This document shows, in pieces, positions 15,789-24,206 of a DNA stretch of 44,455 bases. A program made the translations under genes and the position numbers. This stretch comes from Clostridium sp. UBA3947 (GTDB lineage: Bacteria > Bacillota > Clostridia > Clostridiales > Clostridiaceae). Below the pieces are notes generated by a model. The model was not told where the DNA came from and ran no database searches. It saw only the letters and a program-made list of their open reading frames with translations. The stretch lies in NCBI GenBank assembly GCA_002385545.1, contig DGDR01000075.1, positions 1-44,455 on the forward strand, read 5' to 3'. Numbering within the stretch: position 1 is the stretch's first letter; every line of letters starts with the position of its first letter.

Positions 15789-16232
15789 CTATTGCCCAGA
15801 AATAACGACCTTCATTTTGGTTGAAACTTCAGCGTAAAGCTTAAGCTCTACATCATATACCCCAGTTTGCTTTATTGTATCAACTACGACCTTTTTCTTG
15901 TCAATATCAACTCCATATTGCTTCTTGATATTATCTGCTATATCCTTGTTTGTAATGGCTCCAAAAAGTCGTCCGTTATCTCCACTTTTTACTGTAATTT
16001 TTATTTCCTTGCCCTTTAATTTCTCAGCTAAGGCTTGAGCTGCTTCGATTTCTTCTAATTTCTTTTTTCTCTCATTTTCCTTTTTCTGATTAATTATATG
16101 CAAGTTTTCAGGAGTAGCCTCTTGAGCTAATTTTTTTGGGAAAAGATAGTTTCTAGCATATCCGTCGGATGCATTAACTACATCTCCTTTCTTTCCCATG
16201 TTTTTTACGTCTTGTAATAATATAACTTTCAT
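15789..16232 (-). CDS. rplI: 50S ribosomal protein L9
   Basis: The 147-residue protein starts MKVILLQDVKNMGKKGDVV, the canonical L9 N-terminal rRNA-binding domain. NASDGYARNYLFPKKLA follows, then the long connecting helix (about 48-75) and the C-terminal domain. The ATG overlaps the gdpP stop codon by one base (TAATG), so translation is probably coupled to gdpP. Confidence 0.97.
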   Translation of the reverse strand: MKVILLQDVKNMGKKGDVVNASDGYARNYLFPKKLAQEATPENLHIINQKKENERKKKLEEIEAAQALAEKLKGKEIKITVKSGDNGRLFGAITNKDIADNIKKQYGVDIDKKKVVVDTIKQTGVYDVELKLYAEVSTKMKVVISGQ

Positions 16233-18214
16233 TACTTCTCACCTTCCATTAAGTTATTTTCGATGGCTTTTTTCAGAGCATCTATAGCTTCTTCTATAGA
16301 CATATTAGAGAGCTTTGTGCCTGCAATATTCATATGTCCACCGCCACCTAATGCTTCCATTATTACTTGAACATTTACTTCCCCAAGAGATCTTCCACTG
16401 ATATATATATCATCATCTATTTTAACAAATACAAAGGAAGCTTGAATACCTGTAATATTTAGCAACTCATCCGCTGCTTGGGCTGCTAATACAGTATCTT
16501 GAATATTAGGTGGACATACAGAAATGGCTATATTATTTTCAACTCTAGCAGACTTGATAATTTCTGCTCTTTTTATATAGGTATCTAAATCATCTGAAAA
16601 GAGCTTTTTTACATCTACAGTGTCAGCACCGAGCCTTCTTAAGAAGGATGCAGCCTCAAAGGTTCTAACACCTGTTTTAAAGTAAAAATTCTTTGTATCT
16701 ACGCAAATTCCAGCAAGTAATGCCTCTGCTTCTAGTTGCTTAAGCTTAGGTTTTTCAACTATATATTGAATTATCTCTGTAATAAGCTCAGAGGTAGATG
16801 AAGCATAAGGCTCCATATAGCTTAAAATGGTGTTTTCTATATAGTCAGTAGATTTTCTATGATGGTCTATAATAACCACCTTTTTCATAGCCTTAACTAA
16901 TTCCATATTTAGCACATAGCCCTTATTATGAACATCTACTAGTATCAATAGGCTATTTACATCCATTTTGGACATACAAGCCTCCGAACTGATGAAAACG
17001 CCTTCATAGTCCGGTTCCTTTTTAAATTTATCTAATAGCATTTTAACTCCTGTATAAGGAGGGTCCAATACTATATAAGATTCCTGCTTAAAATTTCTAA
17101 TAATACTGTTTAATCCTACCGCTGCCCCTAGGCAATCCACGTCAGGATTTTTATGCCCCATTATAAATACCGTTGTACTTTCATTTATTAAGTCTCTTAA
17201 GGCATGAGCAATAACTCTAGCCCTAACTCTAGTTCTTTTCTCAACCTCTTTAGTCTTACCTCCAAAGAAGGATAACTTTTCCCCATTCTTTACAACAACC
17301 TGGTCTCCCCCCCTGCCTAAGGCTAATTCCTTTGCAGAGCTAGCATAGTTATGATTTTCAAACGGGGTCTTTCCCCCTCTTCCTACTCCTATGCTTAAGG
17401 TTACAGACAGCTTATTTCCTAGATTTATTTCTCTAACTACATCTAATATATCAAACTTCTTATTAATTTCCTCATTCAAATATCTTTCCTGAACAGAAAG
17501 GACATATTTACTGGAAGAGTATTTTCTAATAAGAGCATTTATGCTTTGCCCATAATTATATATAGTTTTTTCTATTTGTGCTACTAGCATGGGCCTTTGG
17601 GCTTCCTCTACAGTTTTTAAGATTTGATCTAAATTATCTACTTCTATGAGCATAACGCTCTCTCTATTATCATAAATCTCTTTGGCTTCAGTAACATCAT
17701 AGAAATAAAAGAGAATAATATCCTCATTACCATTACCACCTTCTTCAACATGAACAAGGCTGGTATAAACATTAAAGTATCTTTCCTTTATTTTTATATA
17801 TTTGAAGTGATTTTCCTTAGAACCTGTAATTTTTTTTATTTCTATTCCTTTGATAACATTGGTTATTGATTTTCCTAAGATTTCTTCTTGTTTAAGTATA
17901 TCAGTCATATTTTGATTGTACCAAACAATGTTCCCCTTACTGCCAGTAATAATTAAGGGAAAGGGTAAATTCATCAAGGTGTTTCTTGTAGCTGTATCCA
18001 GCTTAAAAGAAAAATCCTCAATAAACCTCTTCCATTCATCCTTTTTTACCTTAAAGGTTTTGACATTATAAATGATAAGCGCAGTAAAAATCACAAAGGA
18101 AGCTATACCTTCTATAATATGCTTATAATAAAATAGTAAAGTTGTTAAGAGCGCTATAATTATCATGTATACCCTGTTGCTGGGGGAAAAATAATTATAC
18201 CTATTATTATCCAT
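16232..18214 (-). CDS. gdpP: c-di-AMP phosphodiesterase GdpP (YybT)
   Basis: A membrane enzyme that hydrolyses cyclic di-AMP to pApA, controlling potassium and osmotic balance and cell-wall stress. The 660-residue layout is two N-terminal membrane helices (about 14-50), a PAS-like domain (about 70-175), and a degenerate GGDEF domain (about 185-310, with GRGGDQ where an active enzyme has GGDEF). The DHH domain has GHKNPDVDCLG (353-363) and IDHH (449-452), and the DHHA1 domain has GGGGHMNIAG near the end. It lies between DUF2232 and rplI, as in many Firmicutes. ATG 18214 follows AAGGCGG. Confidence 0.96.
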   Translation of the reverse strand: MDNNRYNYFSPSNRVYMIIIALLTTLLFYYKHIIEGIASFVIFTALIIYNVKTFKVKKDEWKRFIEDFSFKLDTATRNTLMNLPFPLIITGSKGNIVWYNQNMTDILKQEEILGKSITNVIKGIEIKKITGSKENHFKYIKIKERYFNVYTSLVHVEEGGNGNEDIILFYFYDVTEAKEIYDNRESVMLIEVDNLDQILKTVEEAQRPMLVAQIEKTIYNYGQSINALIRKYSSSKYVLSVQERYLNEEINKKFDILDVVREINLGNKLSVTLSIGVGRGGKTPFENHNYASSAKELALGRGGDQVVVKNGEKLSFFGGKTKEVEKRTRVRARVIAHALRDLINESTTVFIMGHKNPDVDCLGAAVGLNSIIRNFKQESYIVLDPPYTGVKMLLDKFKKEPDYEGVFISSEACMSKMDVNSLLILVDVHNKGYVLNMELVKAMKKVVIIDHHRKSTDYIENTILSYMEPYASSTSELITEIIQYIVEKPKLKQLEAEALLAGICVDTKNFYFKTGVRTFEAASFLRRLGADTVDVKKLFSDDLDTYIKRAEIIKSARVENNIAISVCPPNIQDTVLAAQAADELLNITGIQASFVFVKIDDDIYISGRSLGEVNVQVIMEALGGGGHMNIAGTKLSNMSIEEAIDALKKAIENNLMEGEK

Positions 18215-18245
18215 AAAAATCCGCCTTCCACATATCAGTACAACT

Positions 18246-19241
18246 TTATCCTTTAAACCTTCTATCTTTAAATAATCTATTTGGGTCTACTCTTCTAAAG
18301 TCAAAAATTAAGTCAGAAAGTCCTATATAAACAATAATGGTGCCTAAGGATGTAAGCAAAATCACTACAATAATGACTATTGCTGAACCTTTGTTCATTT
18401 TAAATCTGTTTATTAAGTAATAATATGCTACAGCAGAGCCCACTACAGTAAGGACTCCTCTTAATATCATTACTCCTATAATGTAAATATAAGTTCCTAT
18501 GACTATGTTTTTCGTGTGTAATATGGCTCCTATAGACACTATGATTAGAAGCAGAGCCCCTATCCTATTATCCACATATACTTTGTCAAATTCTCCTATT
18601 TCAACAAGCTCTATTTTTAACCTTTTCATTATTTCTCTCGTTACGAAATAATAGATAAAACTCTGTATAATACTAGCCATTATGATGACAACTATTATAA
18701 TAGACAAAATTGATTGTAAAGAAACATTATCAAGCATCTCTCTAAGAGTCTCTATTTCTTTACTTGCGGATTGATTCCCTAGCATACTAATGTAGGCATT
18801 TAGGTTTTCCCTAGCATATTCTTTTATAATATTAATAAAATTAGTTATACTGCCTTTATAAAATAAAAGTAGTGAAAGTATAACAAAGATAATATAAGCT
18901 ACTATATTCGCAAGAGATATAAGTATTAAGCTTCTCGAAACCTTTAACTTATTTTTAAAGCAATAGCCTAAAATTAATCCTATAATAGGAAACAGGATTA
19001 AAGAACTTAAAGCACTTTCTAAGGATAATGTGCTTCCTATTACTATTGCACTTACAATAGAGGCAATAAAGGACAATTTAAAATCATGTCTTATGTATAA
19101 GATAGCTATTGGTACAGGTAATGCAAAATACCCTATTGCTCCTATCAAGGGTACAAATAAAACAAAAAAGGATAGTACAACCGTAATTGCTACTAATAAA
19201 CCCGCCTCAACTAATGGTCTAGTTCCTATTTTAGAATTCAT
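18246..19241 (-). CDS. DUF2232 (YybS-like) multi-spanning membrane protein
   Basis: The 331-residue protein has about eight hydrophobic helices and a short charged C-terminus. It belongs to the YybS/DUF2232 family, which looks like the S components of ECF vitamin transporters, although no substrate is established. The N-terminal helix pair (TRPLVEAGLLVAITVVLSF, then PIAILYIRHDFK) is characteristic. ATG 19241 has GGAGG five nt upstream; the TTG at 19253 would overlap that site. The link with gdpP and rpsR is conserved in Firmicutes. Confidence 0.88.
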   Translation of the reverse strand: MNSKIGTRPLVEAGLLVAITVVLSFFVLFVPLIGAIGYFALPVPIAILYIRHDFKLSFIASIVSAIVIGSTLSLESALSSLILFPIIGLILGYCFKNKLKVSRSLILISLANIVAYIIFVILSLLLFYKGSITNFINIIKEYARENLNAYISMLGNQSASKEIETLREMLDNVSLQSILSIIIVVIIMASIIQSFIYYFVTREIMKRLKIELVEIGEFDKVYVDNRIGALLLIIVSIGAILHTKNIVIGTYIYIIGVMILRGVLTVVGSAVAYYYLINRFKMNKGSAIVIIVVILLTSLGTIIVYIGLSDLIFDFRRVDPNRLFKDRRFKG

Positions 19242-19271
19242 CTTTTCCTCCAAATATAATTTTAGCTTTTA

Positions 19272-19598
19272 TTAAGAAATTCCCCTTCTATCCTCTAAGT
19301 GATTCTTTAGTTTACTAAGGCTTCGCCCATGTTTTTCAACCATATCTTCTTCTATTATACCCACTTTTAATTTTTTTTGTATATTTTCATCAATTGAAGT
19401 ATAAGAATATCCTAATCTTTCAGCTAAAACATATAAAATAATTATTGCCCCGGAAATACAATCCTGTACAGCCTCTTGTGCTACATTGCTTCCCTTAGTA
19501 AGCAGTCTATAAAACTCTGCAATAACCCCCAGCAATTGTGCTTTTAAATCCTCAATAATTTTGATATCAGACATTATGTTAAAATCTTCTCTCTTCAA
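19272..19598 (-). CDS. MazG-like family protein
   Basis: A small all-helical protein of 108 residues. The sequence DIKIIEDLKAQLLGVIAEFYRLL, the following AQEAVQDCISGAIIILYVLAERLGYS and the Lys/Glu-rich end resemble the MazG-like proteins found near rpsR in clostridia. True MazG nucleotide pyrophosphohydrolases have an EExxE-x12-ExxD metal site. That motif is not clear here, so catalysis is doubtful. The start is TTG 19598 with AGGGGG seven nt upstream; ATG 19574 is an alternative with a weaker site. Confidence 0.75.
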   Translation of the reverse strand: MKREDFNIMSDIKIIEDLKAQLLGVIAEFYRLLTKGSNVAQEAVQDCISGAIIILYVLAERLGYSYTSIDENIQKKLKVGIIEEDMVEKHGRSLSKLKNHLEDRRGIS

Positions 19599-19682
19599 AG
19601 CCTTACCCCCTTAAACCTATACCTCTATTTTAAGGATTTTTTATGTATTATGCAACCAAAGCTTGTAAATTTAAAGCGAAAT

Positions 19683-19715
19683 AAAAGCTGCTGAATAGTG
19701 GTCAGCAGCTTTTTA
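19683..19715 (-). terminator. Terminator downstream of rpsR
   Basis: AAAAGCTGCTGA (19683-19694) pairs with TCAGCAGCTTTT (19702-19713) as a 12-bp perfect stem. On the minus strand it ends in TTTTATTT. It would end the rpsF-ssb-rpsR transcript and separate it from the MazG-like gene. Confidence 0.85.
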
Positions 19716-19722
19716 TACATTA

Positions 19723-19986
19723 TTACTCAGTTGTAAATGGCAATAAAGCTATGTTTCTTGCTCTCTTTATAGCCTCTGTTAATTGTCTCTGATGTTTTGC
19801 ACAGTTTCCGGAAATTCTTCTTGGAAGAATCTTTCCTCTTTCAGTAACATACTTTCTTATTTTATTTATATCTTTATAGTCAATACTTTCAGCCTTGTCT
19901 ACGCAGAAAGCACATACCTTTTTCTTGCCTCTTTTAATTCTAGAGCCGCCCTTCTTTGCAGCAGCATCCTTCTTTTCGTTACTCAT
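19723..19986 (-). CDS. rpsR: 30S ribosomal protein S18
   Basis: The 87-residue protein has a basic N-terminus, then KVCAFCVDKAESIDYKD and the conserved FTERGKILPRRISG-like core (VTERGKILPRRISGNCAKHQR). Two cysteines (CAFC) remain, so it looks like the zinc-binding S18 form, with NCAKH as a further ligand. It is the third gene of rpsF-ssb-rpsR, with 18 nt between ssb and rpsR. S18 pairs with S6 in the 30S platform. Confidence 0.97.
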   Translation of the reverse strand: MSNEKKDAAAKKGGSRIKRGKKKVCAFCVDKAESIDYKDINKIRKYVTERGKILPRRISGNCAKHQRQLTEAIKRARNIALLPFTTE

Positions 19987-20004
19987 GCCTTTCCCTCCTT
20001 ACTT

Positions 20005-20448
20005 TTAGAATGGGATATCTCCATCATCAACTGGAGTCATATCCATATCAAATGAGTCGGAACCAAAATCTCCGCCTGCACCGAATTCAGAATTATTATT
20101 ATTAGCTCTGTTATTTCCTCCGTTATTGTTTCCCCATTCAAGGAACTGAACTTCTTCAGCAATAACTTCTGTAACATAACGTCTAGTACCATCTTTAGCT
20201 TCGTAGCTTCTAGTCTGAATTCTACCACTAACTCCCATAAGTCGTCCCTTACTCATATAGTTTGCAGTTGCTTCAGCCTGTTTACCCCATATTACAACAG
20301 GAATGAAATCAGCTTCACGCTGTCCATCCTTATTAGGTAATCTTCTATCTACAGCTAAAGTAACGGTGGCCACGGCATTTCCAGTACCTGGAGCAAATCT
20401 CAACTCCGGATCTTTTGTTAGTCTACCGATTAAAACAACTTTGTTCAT
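20005..20448 (-). CDS. ssb: Single-stranded DNA-binding protein
   Basis: The 147-residue protein has an N-terminal OB fold (MNKVVLIGRLTKDPELRF, then DFIPVVIWGKQAE) covering about 1-110. A flexible Gly/Asn-rich linker follows, and the acidic tip MDMTPVDDGDIPF. The last residues (DGDIPF) are the interaction tip that recruits PriA, RecO, RecQ and other repair proteins. It is translated with rpsF and rpsR. Confidence 0.97.
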   Translation of the reverse strand: MNKVVLIGRLTKDPELRFAPGTGNAVATVTLAVDRRLPNKDGQREADFIPVVIWGKQAEATANYMSKGRLMGVSGRIQTRSYEAKDGTRRYVTEVIAEEVQFLEWGNNNGGNNRANNNNSEFGAGGDFGSDSFDMDMTPVDDGDIPF

Positions 20449-20460
20449 TTTGGCACCACC

Positions 20461-20748
20461 TTATTTTTCTTCCTTAACAATTATGTGTCTAATAACACCA
20501 TCAGTAATTCTGAATACTCTGTCTAACTCCTTTGGTAATTCAGGATTAGCACTGAAATTCATTAATGTATAGAAGCCTTCATTGACTTTGTTTATTTCAT
20601 AAGCAAGCTTTCTCTTGCCCCAGAAATCAACATTATCAACGGTACCTCCACCATTTTCGATTACACCCTTGAACTTTTCGATATTAGCCTTTACGCTCTC
20701 CTCGTCCATTGATGGGTGTAATATGAATATAGTTTCATACTTTCTCAT
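20461..20748 (-). CDS. rpsF: 30S ribosomal protein S6
   Basis: The 95-residue protein starts MRKYETIFILHPSMDEE and contains the standard GGTVDNVDFWGKRKLAYEINK and YTLMNFSANPELPKELDRVFRI segments. ATG 20748 follows GGAGGTGAAATTG. A longer frame to 20796 runs into the leader and is rejected. It heads rpsF-ssb-rpsR, with its own promoter and a structured leader upstream. Confidence 0.97.
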   Translation of the reverse strand: MRKYETIFILHPSMDEESVKANIEKFKGVIENGGGTVDNVDFWGKRKLAYEINKVNEGFYTLMNFSANPELPKELDRVFRITDGVIRHIIVKEEK

Positions 20749-20751
20749 CAA

Positions 20752-20812
20752 TTTCACCTCCTCCCTTCGGACTAACGGCTGCAGTATCAAAACCACAGCA
20801 GGGACTACAAGA
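20752..20812 (-). promoter_or_regulatory. Candidate S6:S18 autoregulatory leader of rpsF
   Basis: The short 5' leader on the minus strand has a hairpin CTGC (20801-20798) / GCAG (20782-20779), followed at once by CCG (20778-20776), then TTAGTCCGAAGG and the ribosome-binding site. A hairpin with an adjacent CCG element is the hallmark of the S6:S18-binding rpsF leader known in many bacteria. The assignment is by eye only. Confidence 0.5.
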
Positions 20813-20816
20813 ATTC

Positions 20817-20845
20817 ATTATATCACTACGACTTTTAATTTTCAA
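20817..20845 (-). promoter_or_regulatory. Promoter of rpsF-ssb-rpsR
   Basis: On the minus strand, TTGAAA (20845-20840) and TATAAT (20822-20817) are 17 bp apart, with a TGA extension before the -10 box. The start is expected near 20810, leaving a leader of about 60 nt. Confidence 0.75.
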
Positions 20846-20864
20846 GCTTTTATTTTATCTAGCT

Positions 20865-21071
20865 TTATTTTTCTTCTGTAGCTGCATTACTTTGAATTAT
20901 CTTTTTTACATCTTTAGTAAACTGACTTCTTGTCATCATAATAATTCTTCCACAGCCACAGCACTTGGCTTTTATGTCCGCTCCTAAACGTATTACTTCC
21001 CAATTCTTGCTGCCACATGGATGCTTTTTCTTTAATTCCACAATATCACCTAAGTTAAAGACCTTTTCCAT
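20865..21071 (-). CDS. DUF951 family protein
   Basis: A 68-residue protein. Its core matches DUF951: NLGDIVELKKKHPCGSKNWEV, then GADIKAKCCGCGRIIMMTR. Three or four Cys (PCG, CCGCG) suggest metal binding. Function unknown; the gene sits beside mscS and rpsF in many clostridia. ATG 21071 has AAAGGAG eight nt upstream and lies one nt after the mscS stop, so translation is probably coupled. Confidence 0.88.
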   Translation of the reverse strand: MEKVFNLGDIVELKKKHPCGSKNWEVIRLGADIKAKCCGCGRIIMMTRSQFTKDVKKIIQSNAATEEK

Positions 21072-21072
21072 C

Positions 21073-21957
21073 TTAAGACTCCTTTCCTGCACTGTAATGT
21101 ACAATTTTCGTTACTGGATAAGCAATCTCAATTCCAGCATCATCAAGAACTTTTTTAACAAAAGCCCTTAATTCATTCTCACAAGCCCATTGCTTCATAG
21201 TTTTAGCCTTTCCTGCTATCTTGATAGTAACCCCACTATCCTTTAAGGCGCTTACCCCAGCTACCTCTGGTCCGCTTACTACGTTCTCATTTAGCCTTTT
21301 AAATTCCTGGCAGGCTTTCTTCAAAACATCCATAGCCTTATATGTATCCTCTTCATAGGCTATATCTACCTCAACTATAAATCTCATATCTCCTCTAGAA
21401 TGATTGGTTACTTTAGTAATAGATCCATTGGGCAGAATATGTAAGTCTCCACTAAAGTCTCTAAGCTTAGTTATTCTTAGCTCTATGCTTTCAACTATTC
21501 CACTCTTTCCCTCAATAGTTACATAATCACCTACAGAATATTGGTCTTCAAATAATATAAAGAAGCCGTTGATAACGTCCTTGATAAGATTTTGTGCTCC
21601 TAAACCTAGGGCCACACCCCCTATACCAGCAAAGGTTAGAGTTATATTATTAAAGAAGATACTAAATATAGTTGTAGCCCCCAAAAAATAAACAACATAT
21701 TTTAAAACGCTTTTTAGTATTGCACCAACGGTGTTAGCCTTTTTGGGATCCAAGACAAATCTTGATTTTCTTTGCTTATCTATAACTTTTTCAATGACCT
21801 TATTGCCAATTTTTATAGCAATATACATAATAATCGCTACAACAATTACTAGCAATATGTTCTTAATAAAATGATTAAGCTGCTCCTTGGTTATAACAAA
21901 TTTCTCAACACTTATAGCCATTGCTAGCTTTGAAGTAAAATTAGAAACCTTAACCAA
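21073..21957 (-). CDS. mscS: Small-conductance mechanosensitive channel, MscS family
   Basis: A membrane channel of about 294 residues that opens under osmotic down-shock. It has three membrane helices. The pore helix TM3 is the Gly/Ala-rich stretch LTFAGIGGVALGLGAQNLIKD, followed by the beta domain motif YSVGDYVTIEGKSGIVESIELRITKLRD and the C-terminal alpha/beta domain. A GTG at 21969 directly abuts AGGAGG, so I prefer the TTG at 21957, ten nt downstream of it. Confidence 0.93.
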   Translation of the reverse strand: MVKVSNFTSKLAMAISVEKFVITKEQLNHFIKNILLVIVVAIIMYIAIKIGNKVIEKVIDKQRKSRFVLDPKKANTVGAILKSVLKYVVYFLGATTIFSIFFNNITLTFAGIGGVALGLGAQNLIKDVINGFFILFEDQYSVGDYVTIEGKSGIVESIELRITKLRDFSGDLHILPNGSITKVTNHSRGDMRFIVEVDIAYEEDTYKAMDVLKKACQEFKRLNENVVSGPEVAGVSALKDSGVTIKIAGKAKTMKQWACENELRAFVKKVLDDAGIEIAYPVTKIVHYSAGKES

Positions 21958-21974
21958 AGTAACCCCCACCTCCT

Positions 21975-22223
21975 TTATAAAACTTGTATGTAATTATCAT
22001 CTTCCTTTTTATAGTAAGCCTTATAGCTTATTTCTCCCTTAGAAAGTATATCCTTAACTTCTTCCCCCTGATCTGCTTGTACTCTAATACTTATGCCACA
22101 GCTCTTAGTTATAAAGGTTGGAGTTGGCATAATAGCAAGATTAATTCCTCTTACCTTCAATTCAGCTTCAGCCTGTATAGCAGTACTAGTATTTTCAAAG
22201 GTTACTAAATAATATTGGGTCAA
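21975..22223 (-). CDS. DUF3343 family protein
   Basis: A small protein of about 83 codons, starting TQYYLVTFENTSTAIQAEAEL after the initiator, which matches the DUF3343 N-terminus. It has the conserved PTPTFITKSCGISIRV segment (IMPTP...SCG). In other bacteria the family is linked to selenium or sulfur-transfer loci through its Cys. AAGGAGG directly abuts an ATG at 22232, so initiation probably occurs at the TTG at 22223, nine nt after the site; this also fits the family's usual N-terminus. First gene of the leftward run with mscS. Confidence 0.82.
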   Translation of the reverse strand: MTQYYLVTFENTSTAIQAEAELKVRGINLAIMPTPTFITKSCGISIRVQADQGEEVKDILSKGEISYKAYYKKEDDNYIQVL

Positions 22224-22471
22224 TATTCTCATCCTCCTTATCAATAGGATAAAAGCAAAATCAGCATACATTATATTTCTGATGACTATTATATAGTATA
22301 ACTTATTTTTAATTCACTGTGAATAACTTATAAATCCTTCTCTGACCTGTTATTTCATTATTTACAAACTATATAAATCTTTACAATAGACATAAAATAC
22401 TATAACCTTTATAATAATTAGTATAGACTTGTTTGTAAATACATTAGTTTACATAATATCAGGAGGTTTCT

Positions 22472-23530
22472 ATGGAAAAAACGCTTGAAAAAATGGATAA
22501 AGTTTTTTTCTTTTTCATCATTTACACCTTAGTTTTTTTTATTTTCTTTAAAACTTTAGCCTACACCTTACCTTTTGTACTAGCTTTTCTCTTCGCATTT
22601 TTCCTCAGACGTCCAACGAGATTTCTAATGCGAAAATTTAAGCTTAGTGCTTCTTTATCTTCACTTATAACATCCGTAGTTTTTTATACAGTATTATTTC
22701 TAACCCTAACCCTATTAATTGCATCCATAATTTCCGAAATATCAACTTTTATACAAAAAATAACACTGTATGTTAATTCTCAAAATATTTCCTTAGAAGA
22801 TACTTTTGCACAGCTACAGAAATATTATAGTAACTTACATCCAAGTATAACTGCTGCAATAGAAAAAAACTTATCCAATATAACTACTAAAATAGGAACT
22901 ATTGTTACTGGATTATTAAATTGGGTTATTAGTTTTATAACCTCCCTGGCTACATCAATCCCCTACTTAGCTATGCTATTTATTTTCACACTAACTTCCA
23001 CTTACTTTTTTACAAAGGATATATCCAGTTCACATAATAGTCAAATAGTTAGCAATCATTTTTCTAAAAACTCCACTAGAATATTATATATTTTCAATGA
23101 AAGTAAAAAAATGATCTTTAACTATGTTAAATCCTATTTAATAGTAATTGGTATAACCTTTTTAGTTACTTTAATTGGATTCATTGTTTTTGGTGTTGAC
23201 TATGCCTTTATTCTAAGCTTACTTTGTGCCATATTAGACTTGCTTCCTGTAGTTGGTATGGCCATGGTTTATATACCGTTGATATTCGTTTATGGTTTTA
23301 TTCAAGGCAATATTTTCAAAGCAGTGGCTCTAGGAGTATTGTACTTAATAGTACTAGTAGTTAGACAAATTATTGAACCAAAGATTGTCTCTTCTACTTT
23401 AGATATACATCCAGTAGCAGTACTAGCATCCTTCTTCATAGGATTAAAAATGGCTGGCTTCACTGGAATGATCTACTGCTTATTCCTTGTAGTGTTTTAC
23501 AATATATTCAAAAAGGTTGAAGTATTATAG
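22472..23530 (+). CDS. ytvI: AI-2E family / YtvI-like sporulation membrane protein
   Basis: The 352-residue protein has about eight hydrophobic helices. Its architecture is that of PF01594 (AI-2E/TerC-like permeases): an early TM pair, a long amphipathic stretch (about 95-140), then the C-terminal bundle. The C-terminal part carries LDLLPVVGMAMVYIPLIF, a signature of the family, and RQIIEPKIVSS. Position and sequence suggest the sporulation protein YtvI, but assignment within the family is by eye. ATG 22472 follows CAGGAGG. The sporulation gene yyaC is directly downstream. Confidence 0.82.
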   Translation: MEKTLEKMDKVFFFFIIYTLVFFIFFKTLAYTLPFVLAFLFAFFLRRPTRFLMRKFKLSASLSSLITSVVFYTVLFLTLTLLIASIISEISTFIQKITLYVNSQNISLEDTFAQLQKYYSNLHPSITAAIEKNLSNITTKIGTIVTGLLNWVISFITSLATSIPYLAMLFIFTLTSTYFFTKDISSSHNSQIVSNHFSKNSTRILYIFNESKKMIFNYVKSYLIVIGITFLVTLIGFIVFGVDYAFILSLLCAILDLLPVVGMAMVYIPLIFVYGFIQGNIFKAVALGVLYLIVLVVRQIIEPKIVSSTLDIHPVAVLASFFIGLKMAGFTGMIYCLFLVVFYNIFKKVEVL

Positions 23531-23534
23531 AATA

Positions 23535-23580
23535 AAATACCTCCCATTTGGATACAATTCAAATGAGGAGGTATTTTTTA
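23535..23580 (+). promoter_or_regulatory. Terminator-like hairpin that covers the yyaC ribosome-binding site
   Basis: AAATACCTCC (23535-23544) pairs with GGAGGTATTT (23567-23576) over 10 bp. An inner ATTTG/CAAAT stem is separated by a small bulge. The 3' arm continues into a T-run (TATTTTTT), so it looks like the terminator of the upstream gene. The same arm contains AGGAGG (23566-23571), the Shine-Dalgarno sequence of yyaC. Confidence 0.75.
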
Positions 23581-24167
23581 TGGCAAATAGCAAAGCAATT
23601 ATAGACTCCACAGAACCCAGATCCCCTTTTCTCTTAAGAGACATATTATATGAACATATTAAACCTGTAGCTAAATTAGGTCGAGACATAGTCTTCCTTT
23701 GCATTGGTACAGACAGATCCACTGGTGACAGTCTCGGTCCCTTAGTTGGTGAGAAATTAAAATTTTTATCTAGAGAACACGTTTCAGTTTACGGAAACTT
23801 ACAATATCCTGTTCATGCAAAAAATCTTACAGAAACCTTGGATAAAATTAATTCTACCCATAATAACCCTTACATCATTGGTATCGATGCTTGTCTTGGT
23901 TCCTTACATAATGTAGGTAAGGTATTTGTTGAAAGTAAGCCCTTAACCCCTGGAGCAGCTATGAACAAGGATCTCCCCAAAATAGGAAATCTAAGTATAA
24001 CAGGTGTAGTTAATATAAGCGGCTCTTTAGAATTTATGATTCTACAAAACACTAGATTGTATACTGTTATGCTGTTGGCAGATGTAATTTCAAGAGGTAT
24101 TTATCATTCTATACTAAAAACTATCGGTGGTAAGAAGTGCTTACCCTCTAATGAATATTCCCTATAA
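23580..24167 (+). CDS. yyaC: Spore protease YyaC (DUF1256 family)
   Basis: A 195-residue protein of the HyaD/GPR-like peptidase fold, present in spore formers. It contains DIVFLCIGTDRSTGDSLGPLVG (conserved Asp and Gly-Thr-Asp), the Asn-Leu pattern VYGNLQYPVHAKNL, and GIDACLG. In B. subtilis YyaC is a sporulation protein with GPR-like features. ATG 23580 follows AGGAGG by eight nt; a longer frame from 23517 runs through the hairpin and is rejected. Confidence 0.9.
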   Translation: MANSKAIIDSTEPRSPFLLRDILYEHIKPVAKLGRDIVFLCIGTDRSTGDSLGPLVGEKLKFLSREHVSVYGNLQYPVHAKNLTETLDKINSTHNNPYIIGIDACLGSLHNVGKVFVESKPLTPGAAMNKDLPKIGNLSITGVVNISGSLEFMILQNTRLYTVMLLADVISRGIYHSILKTIGGKKCLPSNEYSL

Positions 24168-24171
24168 ATAA

Positions 24172-24206
24172 AAAAAATTATAGTATTAAAATACTATAAT
24201 TTTTTT
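24172..24206. terminator. Bidirectional terminator between yyaC and the ykuS-like gene
   Basis: An AT-only stem AAAAATTATAGTAT / ATACTATAATTTTT (about 24173-24204, 4-nt loop) has A and T runs at both ends. It separates convergent genes, and the leftward gene's stop codon (24205-24207) touches it. Confidence 0.75.

Noticed and set aside
19801..19820. TTTCCGGAAA within rpsR as a Noc site
   Set aside because: The palindrome is two bases shorter at its centre than the Noc consensus and lies in conserved rpsR codons.
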